The position numbers were made by a program, and so were the translations under genes. From Micromonospora vinacea (GTDB lineage: Bacteria; Actinomycetota; Actinomycetes; Mycobacteriales; Micromonosporaceae), in contig NZ_JADOTY010000001.1 in the NCBI RefSeq assembly GCF_015751785.1, positions 558,001 through 622,000 on the forward strand: DNA of 64,000 nucleotides. Direction: 5' to 3'. Positions 1 through 9,350 of this stretch are shown here, piece after piece; positions within the stretch are counted from its first letter, which is position 1, and every line of letters starts with the position of its first letter. The notes under the pieces are model-generated. The model had not been told where the DNA came from. It did not search any database and was given only the letters and a program-made list of their open reading frames with translations.

Positions 1-1
1 C

Positions 2-664
2 CGTACCGCCCGCGACGCACTCGCCGCCGCCGAGCCCGGCAGCGGGTTCCAGCTGGCCTGGGCCCGTGCGTTCACCTCGGCGGTCCGCTCCGAGGAAGAC
101 CTGGCGACGCTGCGCGGTTGGCTGGACGGCACCGGCGTGCCGGCCGGGCTGACCGTCGACACCGAGCTGCGCTGGTCGGTCCTCGCCGCGCTGGTGGCCA
201 ACGGTGCCGCCGGGGCCGACGAGGTCGAGGCGGAGCTGAGCGGTGACCGCACGGCCAGCGGCGAGCGGGAGGCCGCGTACGCGCACGCGTTGATGCCGAC
301 GGCCGAGAACAAGGCCGCCGTGTGGGCACTGCTCACCGGCCCGGACGCGCTGCCCAACTGGCGGCACCGGGCGCTGTTGCAGGGCTTCGCCCACCCGGCA
401 CAGGTGGAGCTGGTCGCCCCGTACCGGGAGCGGTACTTCGCGGCGGTCGGGCAGGTGTGGGCCACCCGGGACAGCGAGCCGGCGCAGGAGTTCGCCCAGC
501 TGGCGTACCCGACGTACCTGGTGGAGGACGACACGGTGGCGGCCACCGACGCGTGGCTGGCCGGTGACGGGCACCCCGCCCCGCTGCGTCGGCTGGTGGC
601 CGAGGGCCGCGACGGTGTGGTGCGGGCGCTGAAGGCCCGGGCGAAGGACGCCCAGAGCGCCTGA
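2..664 (+). CDS. pepN: Aminopeptidase N, C-terminal fragment (cut by window edge)
   Basis: The frame is open from the window start to the TGA at 662-664, giving about 220 residues. It looks like the helical ERAP1-type C-terminal domain of an M1 metallo-aminopeptidase: repeated helix pairs with motifs such as LRWSVLAALVANG, RERYFAAVGQVWATRD and a final RALKARAKDAQSA. The catalytic HEXXH domain would lie upstream, outside the window. The intact enzyme removes N-terminal residues from peptides in the cytoplasm. A strong hairpin follows the stop, so the gene probably ends its own transcript. The family assignment is from recognition of the C-terminal domain only. Confidence 0.85.
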   Translation, partial: RTARDALAAAEPGSGFQLAWARAFTSAVRSEEDLATLRGWLDGTGVPAGLTVDTELRWSVLAALVANGAAGADEVEAELSGDRTASGEREAAYAHALMPTAENKAAVWALLTGPDALPNWRHRALLQGFAHPAQVELVAPYRERYFAAVGQVWATRDSEPAQEFAQLAYPTYLVEDDTVAATDAWLAGDGHPAPLRRLVAEGRDGVVRALKARAKDAQSA

Positions 665-676
665 GCAGGGAGTACG

Positions 677-720
677 CGGCCCGTGCCGGCGTGGGTGCGA
701 ACCGACGCCGGCACGGGCCG
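677..720 (+). terminator. Intrinsic terminator-type hairpin after pepN
   Basis: A perfect 16-bp stem (677-692 with 705-720) encloses a 12-nt loop and is followed by TTATGG. It lies 13 nt after the pepN stop and upstream of the ribosome site of the next gene, so it separates the two transcripts. The T-tract is weak, as is usual in high-GC actinomycetes. Confidence 0.7.
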
Positions 721-747
721 TTATGGTTGCGAAAGGAGGTGGACGTG

Positions 748-1311
748 ATGGCACAGCCGACTCACCAGTGGCAGCCCCCGGAGCGGGGCTGGCGCGAGCA
801 GGACCTGTCCGACCTGCCTGAGAACGGGAACCGCTACGAGATCATCGACGGGAGCCTGCACGTGACGCCACCGGCCAGTCCCGAACACCATGAACTGGCC
901 GACGAGATCCGAATGGCGCTCCGCCAGGCAGCTCCCGCAGGGTGGCGGGTGATCCGGGAAATCGGGGTACACGTCTCTGGCGGCAATCTCATCCCCGATC
1001 TGACGGCGTTGCGTCCAGGCGCGCCGCGTGGGCGGATGTGGGCCGAACCGGTGGACATCGGGCTCGTCCTGGAAGTCGAGTCGACGGCAAGCCGTCGGCA
1101 CGATCGCTTCACCAAGCCCGCCCTCTACGCCGAGGCAGGCATCCCGCACTACTGGCGGGTGGAACGGGGCAACTTCGGCCCGGTGATCTACCGCTATCGG
1201 CTTGGCGAGGGTGAACACTACGAGTTGTTGGGCACCCTGGGCCCGGAAGACCCGGTGAACGTGGACGAGCCGTGGCCGATGAAGCTGGACCCGTCCGCCT
1301 GGCCCCGCTGA
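748..1311 (+). CDS. Uma2 family protein (DUF820, PD-(D/E)XK nuclease fold)
   Basis: 187 residues. The start is the ATG at 748, which has AAAGGAGGT at 732-740 ending 7 nt upstream; an in-frame GTG-type extension back to 691 would run into the terminator. Uma2/DUF820 hallmarks are visible: NRYEIIDGSLHVTPPAS near the N-terminus, IPDLTALRPG, LVLEVESTAS, then a lysine in RFTKPALYAEAGIPHYWRVE. The D...E...K spacing fits the PD-(D/E)XK nuclease fold. These proteins are abundant in cyanobacteria and actinomycetes and their physiological role is unknown. The gene stands alone between two hairpins. Confidence 0.85.
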   Translation: MAQPTHQWQPPERGWREQDLSDLPENGNRYEIIDGSLHVTPPASPEHHELADEIRMALRQAAPAGWRVIREIGVHVSGGNLIPDLTALRPGAPRGRMWAEPVDIGLVLEVESTASRRHDRFTKPALYAEAGIPHYWRVERGNFGPVIYRYRLGEGEHYELLGTLGPEDPVNVDEPWPMKLDPSAWPR

Positions 1312-1317
1312 CACATC

Positions 1318-1350
1318 GAAGCCCGGCCCGCTGAACGCGGGCCGGGCTTC
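1318..1350. terminator. Bidirectional terminator between convergent genes
   Basis: A perfect 14-bp stem (1318-1331 with 1337-1350) with loop TGAAC sits between the end of the Uma2 gene and the end of the minus-strand DUF5130 gene at 1365. Its symmetry suits termination of both transcripts. Confidence 0.75.
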
Positions 1351-1364
1351 GTCGTGTCTGTGGG

Positions 1365-1772
1365 TCAGCCCTTGCCGGCGTGGCTGGCGAGCTGGTCGAG
1401 GCCGTTGATGATGCCACCGGCCAGGTCACCGCCGCTGAACGCGCCGACCATGGAGAGCGCGGCCAGCTTGGCGTACGTGTCGGGGATGCGCTTTCGGGCG
1501 TACCGCCCGGTGATGATCTCCAGCTGACGCTGGTTGGGCGACACCGCGATCAGCACCGACTTGTCGGGCTCGGCGAGCTGACGGTGCAGCCGCTGGGCGT
1601 GCTCACGGATCGGCTCGTCGAGACCACCGACGAAGACCGAGAAGACCAGGCCCGTGCCCTTGTCGGCCAGGCGCAGCGCCTCGTCGATGCGCAGCAGCTG
1701 GCGGGTCGAGAACGGCCCGTCGAGCACCTCGGGCGGATTTTCCGACCCGGCCTGCTTCTCACCAACGGTCAC
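1365..1772 (-). CDS. DUF5130 family protein (TPM-like domain)
   Basis: 135 residues from the GTG at 1772, chosen because GGAGG lies about 5 nt upstream; a longer frame to 1820 is open but lacks such a site. Visible features are GPFSTRQLLRIDEALRLAD, VFSVFVGGL, a central LAEPDKSVLIAVSPNQRQLE and a C-terminal small-residue stretch GAFSGGDLAGGIINGLDQL. This matches the actinobacterial DUF5130 family, which resembles TPM-phosphatase-type domains. The start overlaps the end of the upstream small membrane-protein gene, so the two are likely translated together. No activity has been established for this family that I can cite. Confidence 0.8.
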   Translation of the reverse strand: MTVGEKQAGSENPPEVLDGPFSTRQLLRIDEALRLADKGTGLVFSVFVGGLDEPIREHAQRLHRQLAEPDKSVLIAVSPNQRQLEIITGRYARKRIPDTYAKLAALSMVGAFSGGDLAGGIINGLDQLASHAGKG

Positions 1773-2079
1773 TTGCGCCTCCGGTTCCACCGGCCGGCGC
1801 CTCGACGCTGGCCTGCTCAAGCTTGTGGCTGGTCAGCGCGGGCGCCTGCGCCCCCGCCGTCAGCGCGGTGCCGGCCGAGTCGGCCAGCTGCTCCGGGCGG
1901 CCCAGGAACCAGACCGGAGTGAAGTCGAAGGGCCGGCCCGGACGGTAGCGCTTGGCGCCACCGCCACCGCCGGTGGCACCCCCGCGGCTACCGGCGTACG
2001 ACAGGCCGGCGATGACCAGCACCGCGGCCAACGGGATGCCGACGAAGACCAGCAACGTCTCGGTAACAGACAATCCCAA
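1759..2079 (-). CDS. Small single-pass membrane protein, paired with DUF5130 gene
   Basis: About 106 residues. It has an N-terminal membrane helix (ETLLVFVGIPLAAVLVIAGL, residues 7-26), a Gly-rich linker and a motif DFTPVWFLGRPEQL. The start is probably a TTG at 2079 or 2073; no ATG or GTG fits, and a G-rich stretch lies just upstream of 2079. The 3' end overlaps the DUF5130 gene by 14 nt, suggesting a co-translated pair in which this protein is the membrane partner. I recognise it only as a conserved actinobacterial hypothetical. Confidence 0.65.
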   Translation of the reverse strand: MGLSVTETLLVFVGIPLAAVLVIAGLSYAGSRGGATGGGGGAKRYRPGRPFDFTPVWFLGRPEQLADSAGTALTAGAQAPALTSHKLEQASVEAPAGGTGGASDRW

Positions 2080-2130
2080 CGCCCCCAGGCGGAAGAAGGA
2101 CGACCTTGAACAACCGGGTCGGATGGACGC

Positions 2131-3594
2131 TCATGCTGCCGACCGCCCGACTCCGTCGCCATTCACGTTAGCGGAGTCGACGGCCCGCCAGATTGCGGGG
2201 TGCCGATCCCATCCGTCACTGGAGTTCTCCAGTTGCGCAGCGGTAGCGATAAGCCGCGCGTCGTCGCCGTACCGGCCGGTGAGCAGCACCCCGACGGGCA
2301 GGCCGTCGGTCGTGATGCCCACCGGCAGGGAGACGGAGGGATCCCCTGTGACGTTGAAGATGGCGCAGTAGGGCGAGAACCGGCGTTGTCTGTCGAAGTC
2401 GGCGGCCGGGTCCGCGTCGGCGGTGAACCAGCCGACGGGTGCCTGCGGGGCGGCCAGGGTGGGACAGAGGAGAAGGTCGCAGCCGGCGGTGCGGCGGGTG
2501 CCGAGGCGGACCTGGGCCTGCAACTCGCCGAGGGTGGCGGCCAGGGTGCCGGCGGAGAGCTCGGCGCCCCGGGCCCGGAGCAGCCGGGTCAACGGCAGCA
2601 ACTCCACCTCCCGCTGCGGCGGCACCGGGGAGAGCGCCAACACGTACCAGAGGGTCTCGAACAGCGGCCACACCGCCGGCCCGAGCGGCGGTGGCACCTC
2701 GACCACCTCGTGGCCGGCCGCCGTGAGCAGCGCGGCGGCCCGGTCCACGGCGGCCACGCAGTCGGGGTGCACCGGCTCGTCGGCGAGCATCGGCGTGGTG
2801 AATCGGCCGATCCGCAGCGGGCCGGGCTCGGCCTGACGCGCGACGGCCAGGTAGCCGCCGGGCGGCGCGGGCGGCGGCAGGTAGGGCTCGCCGGGCACCG
2901 GAACGGCCATGACGTCGAGCAGCGCGGCGACGTCGGTGACCGTCCGGCCGAGCGGGCCGCTGGTGGGCAGGCCGAACGCGCCGGAGCCGATCGGGCCGCC
3001 GGAGACGAGGCCCCGGCTGGGTTTGTAGCCGACCAGGCCGCAGAGCGACGCCGGGATGCGCAGCGACCCACCGCCGTCGGACCCCTGGGCGACCGGGACC
3101 AGCCCGGCCGCGACCGCCGCCGCCGCGCCTCCGCTGGACCCGCCCGCTGTGTACGCCAGTTGCCACGGGTTGCGGGCCGGCGGCGCGACCCGGCCCTCCG
3201 AGTAGAGCGAACAGCCCAGCTCGGAGGTGGTCGTCTTGCCGAGGCTGACCAGACCGGCGGCCTTGATGAACCGGACCACGTCGGCGTCGACCGGCGGGAC
3301 GAAGTCGAGGAAGGCGGCCGAACCGAAGGTGGTGCGGATCCCGGCGGTGAGGGTCAGGTCCTTGATCGCGGTCGGCACGCCGTGCAGCGGGCCGCGCTCC
3401 CCGATCGGTGCCGCGTCGGCGGCGCGTGCGGCCTGCCGGGCGAGGTCCGGTGTGACGGTGACGAACGCGCCCACGGTGTCGCCGAGGGCCGCCACCCGGC
3501 GCAGAGCGTGCTCGACCAGGTCGACGCTGGACAGCTCGCCGCGGGCGATCGCGGCGGCCTGCTCCAACGCGGTCAGGTCGTGCGGCTCGGCCAT
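2131..3594 (-). CDS. Amidase (amidase signature family)
   Basis: 487 residues from the ATG at 3594, with GAGGG just upstream; the frame stays open further but that part is Arg-rich and non-coding in look. The Ser-cisSer-Lys triad of the amidase signature family is complete: Lys78 in GVPTAIKDL, cis-Ser153 in AGGSSGG and nucleophile Ser177 in [13 protein letters not shown], where the usual GSDTGGS threonine is glycine. The enzyme hydrolyses an amide bond, substrate unknown. It lies downstream of the tryptophan operon on the same strand but is separated by a 228-bp gap with a long palindrome. It could replace the missing kynurenine formamidase, which is speculation; a general amidase is equally likely. 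Confidence 0.85.
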   Translation of the reverse strand: MAEPHDLTALEQAAAIARGELSSVDLVEHALRRVAALGDTVGAFVTVTPDLARQAARAADAAPIGERGPLHGVPTAIKDLTLTAGIRTTFGSAAFLDFVPPVDADVVRFIKAAGLVSLGKTTTSELGCSLYSEGRVAPPARNPWQLAYTAGGSSGGAAAAVAAGLVPVAQGSDGGGSLRIPASLCGLVGYKPSRGLVSGGPIGSGAFGLPTSGPLGRTVTDVAALLDVMAVPVPGEPYLPPPAPPGGYLAVARQAEPGPLRIGRFTTPMLADEPVHPDCVAAVDRAAALLTAAGHEVVEVPPPLGPAVWPLFETLWYVLALSPVPPQREVELLPLTRLLRARGAELSAGTLAATLGELQAQVRLGTRRTAGCDLLLCPTLAAPQAPVGWFTADADPAADFDRQRRFSPYCAIFNVTGDPSVSLPVGITTDGLPVGVLLTGRYGDDARLIATAAQLENSSDGWDRHPAIWRAVDSANVNGDGVGRSAA

Positions 3595-3718
3595 GCCCTC
3601 ATCCTGCCCGCTGGGAGCGGCTGTCGACGGGCCGACACGGCGTCGGCCTCTGCGGCGGCGCCGGTATCCGCCGACCCGCAGTATCGGCCGCGCCGCCAAC
3701 CGCACCTCCCTGCCGTGC

Positions 3719-3801
3719 CCTTTGCTCTGCTTCAACGGACGCAACAGCAGGCGTCCGATTACCGGACACGGGGCGTTGCGTAGGGTGAAGCAGAGCAAAG
3801 G
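3719..3801. repeat. Long inverted repeat, REP/MITE-like
   Basis: A perfect 16-bp inverted repeat (3719-3734 with 3786-3801; the left arm is CCTTTGCTCTGCTTCA) encloses about 51 bp that contain a further inner dyad (CGGACGC...GCGTCCG). It lies in the gap between the amidase and the tryptophan operon. It has no coding capacity and no transposase next to it. The structure resembles dispersed palindromic elements of actinomycete intergenic regions; it could also act as a terminator. Confidence 0.6.
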
Positions 3802-3822
3802 CAGCGGAACAGGGGTACGCCC

Positions 3823-4830
3823 TCAGCGCGGCCCGTGCAGGAAGCGCAGGGCGTTGGTGGACAGGAGCTTGTCGCGTTGGGCGTCGGTGAGGAAGTCGGC
3901 CGCGTGGACCACCGCGCCGGACGGCCGTTCGCCCAGCGGGTACGGGTAGTCGCTGCCGACCAGCACCCGGTCCTCCCCCAACGTGTCGACCAGCAGCCGT
4001 AGCGCGGGCGGCGCGAAGACCACCGAGTCGACGCTGAACCGGTCGAGGTAGCTGCTGGGCGGGCCGGCGGACGCGCCCCGGACCAGGTCGCCACGGCGGT
4101 GCCAGGCGTTGTCCGCGCGGCCGAGCCAGAACGGGAAGCTGCCGCCGCCGTGCGCGAAGCAGATCCGCAGCGTCTCGGGCACCCGGTCGAAGACGCCGCC
4201 GAGGATCATCGCCAGCACCGACAGGTGCGTCTCGGCGGGCATCCCGGTGAGCCACCGGGCCATCCAGCGGTCCAGTCGGGGCCCGCCCGGCATGTCCCAC
4301 GGGTGGACGAAGACGGGGGCGCCCACTTCGGCACAGTGCTGGAGGAAGGTGACCACGCCGGCGTCGTCCAGGTCCCGGTCGCCGACGTGGTTGCCGATCT
4401 CCACGCCCACGTGCCCGGCGGCGAGGCTGCGGTCCAACTCGGCGCAGGCGGCGTCCGGGTCCTGGAGCGGCACCTGGCAGAACGGCACCAGACGGTCACC
4501 TCCGGCCGCTGTGACCTCCAGGGTCAGGTCGTTGAAGATCCGGGCGACCTTCACCGCCTGGTCGGCCGGACGGTCGTAGCTGAAGAAGACCGGTGTGGGT
4601 GAGACCACCTGCACGGCAACGCCGTCGGCGTCCATGTCGGCCAGTCGGCGCGACGCGTCCCAGCACTCGGCGCCGACCGGGCGGAACTCCGTCTCACCCA
4701 CCATGATCATGGCGGCCCGCTCGGAGTCCACCCGTAACCACGGCCAACCGGACCCGCCGCACGCCGCGCCGAGGTCCGGCCAACCCTTCGGTACGACGTG
4801 CGTGTGCACGTCGACAACGCCTGCCGGCAT
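3823..4830 (-). CDS. nbaD: 2-amino-3-carboxymuconate-6-semialdehyde decarboxylase (ACMSD)
   Basis: 335 residues, amidohydrolase superfamily. The enzyme decarboxylates the ring-opened product of 3-hydroxyanthranilate to 2-aminomuconate semialdehyde, keeping it from cyclising to quinolinate. Metal ligands are visible: His9 and His11 in VDVHTH, a histidine in FVHPWDMPGGP, HGGGSFPFWLGR and the aspartate in VGSDYPYPLGE. The ATG at 4830 shares one base with the stop of the upstream dioxygenase gene, so translation is coupled. It is the last gene of the tightly packed operon. Context and motifs agree, so I am confident of the specific function. Confidence 0.92.
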   Translation of the reverse strand: MPAGVVDVHTHVVPKGWPDLGAACGGSGWPWLRVDSERAAMIMVGETEFRPVGAECWDASRRLADMDADGVAVQVVSPTPVFFSYDRPADQAVKVARIFNDLTLEVTAAGGDRLVPFCQVPLQDPDAACAELDRSLAAGHVGVEIGNHVGDRDLDDAGVVTFLQHCAEVGAPVFVHPWDMPGGPRLDRWMARWLTGMPAETHLSVLAMILGGVFDRVPETLRICFAHGGGSFPFWLGRADNAWHRRGDLVRGASAGPPSSYLDRFSVDSVVFAPPALRLLVDTLGEDRVLVGSDYPYPLGERPSGAVVHAADFLTDAQRDKLLSTNALRFLHGPR

Positions 4831-5354
4831 CAGCCCTTGCCCGGGTGCAGGGTGCCGCAGTTGGCGCAGGTGCGCGCCTGCTCATCGGCGTAGAACGCCT
4901 GGAACACCGGGGGCAGATCGGCGGCGATGTCGCGGACCTGCAACTCCACCTCGTGCACCTTGTTGCCGCACTCCGGGCAGTACCACTGGAACGTCTCCAG
5001 GGTGCCCTCCTCGCGGACCCGCTCGACCACAACGCCGATCGAGCCGGCCTCCGGCCGCTGCGGCGAGTGCGGGGTGTTGCGCGGCAACATCCACATCTGA
5101 CCCTCGCGCACGTGCACCGTACGCGGCCCCTCCGGGGTCATCAGGTTGATGTGCATGTTGCCCTTGACCTGGTAGAAGAACTCCTCGTACGGGTCCACGT
5201 GGAAGTCGGTGCGCTGGTTGGGCCCGCCCACCACCATCACGATGAAGTCGTCCCCGCCGGGGAACATCTCCTTGTTGCCCACCGGGGGCTTCAACAGGTG
5301 CTGGTTGTCCGCGATCCAGCCCGGAAAGCTGAACGGCTCGGCGATCTCACTCAC
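4830..5354 (-). CDS. nbaC: 3-hydroxyanthranilate 3,4-dioxygenase
   Basis: 174 residues. It opens the ring of 3-hydroxyanthranilate with O2. The cupin iron ligands fit His52, Glu58 and His96, and the substrate-binding arginines fit Arg48 and Arg100, at spacings matching characterised bacterial enzymes. The C-terminal rubredoxin-like metal site of bacterial forms is present as CPEC and CANC pairs. The start is the GTG at 5354, with GGGAGG 6 nt upstream; GTGA overlaps the stop of the deaminase gene. Its product passes straight to ACMSD, encoded by the next gene. Confidence 0.93.
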   Translation of the reverse strand: MSEIAEPFSFPGWIADNQHLLKPPVGNKEMFPGGDDFIVMVVGGPNQRTDFHVDPYEEFFYQVKGNMHINLMTPEGPRTVHVREGQMWMLPRNTPHSPQRPEAGSIGVVVERVREEGTLETFQWYCPECGNKVHEVELQVRDIAADLPPVFQAFYADEQARTCANCGTLHPGKG

Positions 5355-5773
5355 GACTGACCTCCCGAGGGAAGAAGGGCCACGGCCTGGATTTCGATCA
5401 GCAGGTGCGGGTGCGGCAGTTGGTGCACCGCCACCGTCGTACGGGTCGGTCCGGAGGCGTCGAAGAACTCGGCCCACACCTCGTTGTAACCACCGAAGTC
5501 GTTCATGTTGACCAGGTACGTCGTCACCTGGACCAGGTCGGTGAGGTCCGCGCCGACCGACCGCAGCAGATCCCCGATGTTCTCGATGACGGCCCGCGTC
5601 TGCGCGCGGATGTCGAGATTGGTGGTGCCGAACCCGTCCACCTCCACACCGGCGAAGGTGTTGTCCGGGCGCCGAGACGACGTACCGGAGACGAAGACGA
5701 ACCCACCGGCGACCTTGACGTGCGGAAAAGCCCCCCGCGGGACGGCCTTCCCGGCCACCACCCGGGCGGTCAC
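5351..5773 (-). CDS. nbaF: 2-aminomuconate deaminase (RidA/YjgF family)
   Basis: 140 residues of the RidA fold, with [16 protein letters not shown] near the N-terminus, the central [13 protein letters not shown] helix and [15 protein letters not shown]. In the 2-aminomuconate pathway this family member converts 2-aminomuconate to 4-oxalocrotonate with release of ammonia. It overlaps neighbours by 4 nt on both sides. A generic RidA protein would be the alternative, but its place between the dioxygenase and the oxalocrotonate decarboxylase supports the specific call. Confidence 0.88.
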   Translation of the reverse strand: MTARVVAGKAVPRGAFPHVKVAGGFVFVSGTSSRRPDNTFAGVEVDGFGTTNLDIRAQTRAVIENIGDLLRSVGADLTDLVQVTTYLVNMNDFGGYNEVWAEFFDASGPTRTTVAVHQLPHPHLLIEIQAVALLPSGGQS

Positions 5774-6543
5774 GACGACGCCCGCAGCGAGGCTGTGCCG
5801 AGCTTCTCCACGACGGCACGAACGTGGGCGCCGGGACGCAGCGGAACAGCCGCGGTGGCGGCACCGGCCAGGAACACCCAGCCGGACTCCAGCCGCACCC
5901 CGTGCCGACCGGCCAGCCGGATGCCCTCGTCGAGCGCCCGGCGCGGGTCACCGAGGATCGCCGCCGTGGAGCCGACCTGCGCCACCCGCCCGTCGACCTC
6001 CAGCAGCACACCCAGGTTGTCCAGCCCTGCCGGCACCGGCGACCACGGCCCGATCACGAAGGCGGCGGCCGAGGTGTTGTCCGCGATCACGTCCGGCAAC
6101 GAGAACCGGAAGTCCGCGTACCGGGAGTCGATCACCTCGATGGCCGGGGCGACCGCGCGGACCGCCGTGGCGAAGTCGCCGACCGGCTCACCCGGCTCGG
6201 GCAGCCGGTCCAGCAGGAACGCCACCTCCGGCTCGACCCGGGGATGGATGTACGCGGCCGGGTCCACGGCACCGCCGTCGGGCACCCGCATCGCGTTGGT
6301 GAGCCGTCCCCAGATCACCTCGTCCACGCCGACCTGGGCCATCTTCGCCCTGCTGGTCAGCCCCATCTTCAACCCGACCAGCCGCTCACCGGCGTTCAGC
6401 CGGCGTTGCAGCAGCGCGGCCTGCACGGCGTACGCGGTGTCCACGTCGAGGCCGGTCTCGGCGGCGAGTTGCGGGATCGCGGTGGCCGTGTCGGCCGCCG
6501 CGCCCAACTTCTCGGCGATCCCCGCGATGTCCGGTCCGATCAT
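5770..6543 (-). CDS. nbaG: 4-oxalocrotonate decarboxylase
   Basis: 257 residues of the hydratase/decarboxylase branch of the FAH-like fold. Visible motifs are [21 protein letters not shown], an Arg/Glu pair in [26 protein letters not shown] and [14 protein letters not shown]. It decarboxylates 2-oxo-3-hexenedioate to 2-hydroxypenta-2,4-dienoate, usually in complex with the hydratase encoded at 8533. The two paralogues share the same motif order; assignment of decarboxylase versus hydratase follows the longer spacing around the metal site and gene order, so it could be swapped. Confidence 0.85.
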   Translation of the reverse strand: MIGPDIAGIAEKLGAAADTATAIPQLAAETGLDVDTAYAVQAALLQRRLNAGERLVGLKMGLTSRAKMAQVGVDEVIWGRLTNAMRVPDGGAVDPAAYIHPRVEPEVAFLLDRLPEPGEPVGDFATAVRAVAPAIEVIDSRYADFRFSLPDVIADNTSAAAFVIGPWSPVPAGLDNLGVLLEVDGRVAQVGSTAAILGDPRRALDEGIRLAGRHGVRLESGWVFLAGAATAAVPLRPGAHVRAVVEKLGTASLRASS

Positions 6544-7604
6544 GACTGTTGCTCCTTGCCGGCCAGGTCGAGTGCCACGTCCACGATCATGTCCTCCTGG
6601 CCGCCCACCATCCGGCGGCGGCCCAGCTCGACCAGGATCGACCGGACGTCCACCCCGTACTTCGTGGAGGCCCGCTCGGCGTGCCGCAGGAAGCTCGAGT
6701 AGACCCCGGCGTAGCCGAGGGAGAGGGTTTCCCGGTCCACCTGGACCGGCCGGTCCTGGAGCGGGCGGACGATGTCGTCGGCGGCGTCCATCAGCGCGAA
6801 CACGTCACAGCCGTGCTTCCAGCCGTGCAGCTCGGCGACCGCGACGAAGACCTCCAACGGGGCGTTGCCGGCGCCCGCGCCCATGCCGGCGAGGGAGGCG
6901 TCGACGCGGACGGTCCGGCCGTGCACGGCGTCGGGGCCGACCGGCGCGGAGCCGGTGACCCGGCCGTGCTCGACGGCGAGCACGCTGTTGGCCACCCCGA
7001 GCGACAGGTTGTGGTGCGCGTGGATGCCGATCTGCGTCTCCGGAGCGAGGACCTGCCGGTACGCGTCGACCCGCTGCGCCACGTCGGACATCAGCAGCCG
7101 GCCGCCGGAGTCGGTGACGTAGACGCAGTGCGCCCCGTACGACTCCATGAGCTTGGCCTGCCCGGCCAGCCCGGCCGGGTCGAACATGTGCGACATCATC
7201 AGGAACCCGGCCACGTCCATGCCGTTCTCCCGGGCCCAGGAGATGTGCTGGGCGGAGATGTCCGCCTCCGTGCAGTGGGTGGCGATCCGGACGCTGGTCA
7301 CCCCGAGGGCCTTGGCTGCCTTCAGGTCGGCGATCGTGCCGATGCCCGGCAGCAGCAGGGTGGTGAGTTTCGCCGTGGTCAGCACCTCGGCAGCCGCGGA
7401 GATCCACTCCGCGTCGCTGGCGGCGCCGTGGCCGTAGTTGACGCTGGAGCCGGCGAGGCCGTCACCGTGCGCCACCTCGATGGCGGCCACCCCGGCGGCG
7501 TCCAGCGCGGCGGCGATGGTGCGTACCTGGTCGACCGTGTACTGGTGGGCGACGGCGTGCATGCCGTCGCGCAGCGTCACGTCCTGGATGTACAGGTCGG
7601 TCAT
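6540..7604 (-). CDS. dmpG: 4-hydroxy-2-oxovalerate aldolase
   Basis: 354 residues, DRE-TIM barrel followed by a C-terminal communication domain. It splits 4-hydroxy-2-oxovalerate into pyruvate and acetaldehyde. The barrel starts with [16 protein letters not shown], holding the catalytic Arg-Asp; the metal site appears as [16 protein letters not shown]. It works as a channelling complex with the acylating acetaldehyde dehydrogenase encoded immediately upstream, which keeps acetaldehyde from escaping. ATGA overlaps on both ends tie it into the operon. Confidence 0.93.
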   Translation of the reverse strand: MTDLYIQDVTLRDGMHAVAHQYTVDQVRTIAAALDAAGVAAIEVAHGDGLAGSSVNYGHGAASDAEWISAAAEVLTTAKLTTLLLPGIGTIADLKAAKALGVTSVRIATHCTEADISAQHISWARENGMDVAGFLMMSHMFDPAGLAGQAKLMESYGAHCVYVTDSGGRLLMSDVAQRVDAYRQVLAPETQIGIHAHHNLSLGVANSVLAVEHGRVTGSAPVGPDAVHGRTVRVDASLAGMGAGAGNAPLEVFVAVAELHGWKHGCDVFALMDAADDIVRPLQDRPVQVDRETLSLGYAGVYSSFLRHAERASTKYGVDVRSILVELGRRRMVGGQEDMIVDVALDLAGKEQQS

Positions 7605-8536
7605 GGCGCGGCCACCTCCGGAGCACGCAGGGCGACCAGCCGTTCCGCGGTGCGCAGCGCGGCGGAGGTCATGATGTCCAGGTTCCCGGCGTACGCGGGC
7701 AGGTAGTGCCCGGCCCCGGAGACCTCCAGGAAGACCGACACCTGGAGGGCGGTGAGCCGCCGACCGAACGTCGGCAGGTACGCCTCCACCCTGTCGAACT
7801 GCACGTCCTGCTTGAGCCGGTAGCCGGGGACGTACTCCTGCACGGCCGCCACCATCTCGGCGACCGAGGCGGCGATGGCCTCGGTGTCGGCGTCAGCGTC
7901 CGGGCAGAGGCAGTAGACGGTGTCCCGCATCAGCAGCGGCGGGTCCGCCGGGTTCAGCACGATGATCGCCTTGCCCCGCTCGGCACCGCCCACCACCTCG
8001 ATGGCGCGGGCCGTGGTCTCGGTGAACTCGTCGATGTTGGCCCTGGTGCCCGGCCCGGCGGACCTCGACGCGATCGACGCGACGATCTCCCCGTACGCCA
8101 CCGGGGTGACCCGGCGCACCGCGGCGACGATCGGCACCGTGGCCTGACCGCCGCAGGTCACCATGTTGACGTTCGGTTCGTGCAGGTGCTCGTCGAGGTT
8201 GACCGGCGGCACCACGTACGGGCCGAGCGCGGCCGGGGTCAAATCGACCACAGTGCGGCCGTGGGCGCGCAGCACCTCGTCGTGGCGTCGGTGCGCGCCG
8301 GCCGAGGTGGCGTCGAACACCAGCTCGACATCGGCGAACTCGGGCATCGCCACGAGCCCGTCCACTCCGTCGGCGGTGGTGGCGACGCCGAGCCGGCGAG
8401 CGCGCGCCAGCCCGTCGGAGGCCGGGTCGATGCCGGCCATCGCCACCATGCGCAGGCTGTCACTCAGCCGCAACACCTTGATCATCAGGTCGGTCCCGAT
8501 GTTTCCCGACCCCAGCACCGCCACGTTGGTGGTCAC
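7601..8536 (-). CDS. dmpF: Acetaldehyde dehydrogenase (acylating)
   Basis: 311 residues from the GTG at 8536, whose GTGA overlaps the upstream hydratase stop. It oxidises acetaldehyde to acetyl-CoA with NAD and CoA. The Rossmann glycine motif [12 protein letters not shown] is near residue 7 and the catalytic cysteine is in [13 protein letters not shown]. The C-terminal half has the dimerisation segment and [20 protein letters not shown]. It pairs with the aldolase downstream to form the standard DmpFG-type complex that ends the pathway. Confidence 0.93.
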   Translation of the reverse strand: MTTNVAVLGSGNIGTDLMIKVLRLSDSLRMVAMAGIDPASDGLARARRLGVATTADGVDGLVAMPEFADVELVFDATSAGAHRRHDEVLRAHGRTVVDLTPAALGPYVVPPVNLDEHLHEPNVNMVTCGGQATVPIVAAVRRVTPVAYGEIVASIASRSAGPGTRANIDEFTETTARAIEVVGGAERGKAIIVLNPADPPLLMRDTVYCLCPDADADTEAIAASVAEMVAAVQEYVPGYRLKQDVQFDRVEAYLPTFGRRLTALQVSVFLEVSGAGHYLPAYAGNLDIMTSAALRTAERLVALRAPEVAAP

Positions 8537-9330
8537 TCGCCGCCCCTGTCGCTGAAGGATGTCCGCACCGAGCCGAGCCCGGAGATCCGGGCCTCGTACG
8601 CGGCTCCCGGGGTGACCGGCACCATCGGGCCGAGCGCCCCGGAGAGCACCACGTCCCCGGCGCGCAGCGGGTCGCCGGCGCGGGCCAGGGTGCCGGCCAG
8701 CCACTGCAGGGCGTGCAGCGGGTTACCCAGGCAGGCGGCGCCGGCGCCCACCGAGACCGGCTCGCCGGCGTGCTCCAGCACCATCCCGCACAGTCGCAGG
8801 TCGACGTCGGCGAGTAGGCGCGGCGTGGTGCCGAGCACGAAGAGCCCGCTGGACGCGTTGTCGGCGACGGTGTCCACTATGGAGATGTCCCAGGCGGCGA
8901 TGCGGGAGTCGACGATCTCGATCGCCGGCAGCACGTGGTCGACAGCGCGGATCAGGTCGACAGTGGTGAGCTGCGGGTTCGGGAGATCCTTGTCGAGCAC
9001 GAAGGCGATCTCCGCCTCGACGCGGGGCTGGAGCAGCCGGTCGATGGGCACCTCGACCCCGTCACCGACCGCCATGGCGTCGGTCAGCATGCCGAAGTCT
9101 GGCTGGAACACCCCGAAGGTCTCCTGCACGGCCCGGGAGGTCAACCCGATCTTCGCGCCGACCCGGCGTTCGCCGCGGCCCTGCCAGGCCCGCGCCTGGA
9201 GCTGCTGCACCCGGTACGCGGCCTCGACGTCGCCCTCCGGCAGCAGCCGGCCCCGAAGTGGTGCGCACGGCTTGCCGGTGCTGCGGGCGTCGGCCAACTC
9301 CCGGTTGGCGGCCTCGATGTCAGCTTCCAT
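8533..9330 (-). CDS. nbaH: 2-keto-4-pentenoate hydratase
   Basis: 265 residues from the ATG at 9330, which has GGGAG 5 nt upstream. An in-frame GTG at 9354 would give a 4-nt overlap with the aldehyde dehydrogenase stop, matching the operon's habit, so the start is not settled. Motifs of the hydratase family are [31 protein letters not shown] and [11 protein letters not shown]. The enzyme adds water to 2-hydroxypenta-2,4-dienoate to form 4-hydroxy-2-oxovalerate, the substrate of the aldolase. Confidence 0.87.
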   Translation of the reverse strand: MEADIEAANRELADARSTGKPCAPLRGRLLPEGDVEAAYRVQQLQARAWQGRGERRVGAKIGLTSRAVQETFGVFQPDFGMLTDAMAVGDGVEVPIDRLLQPRVEAEIAFVLDKDLPNPQLTTVDLIRAVDHVLPAIEIVDSRIAAWDISIVDTVADNASSGLFVLGTTPRLLADVDLRLCGMVLEHAGEPVSVGAGAACLGNPLHALQWLAGTLARAGDPLRAGDVVLSGALGPMVPVTPGAAYEARISGLGSVRTSFSDRGGE

Positions 9331-9350
9331 GCCCGCTCCCTCGCTACGGC

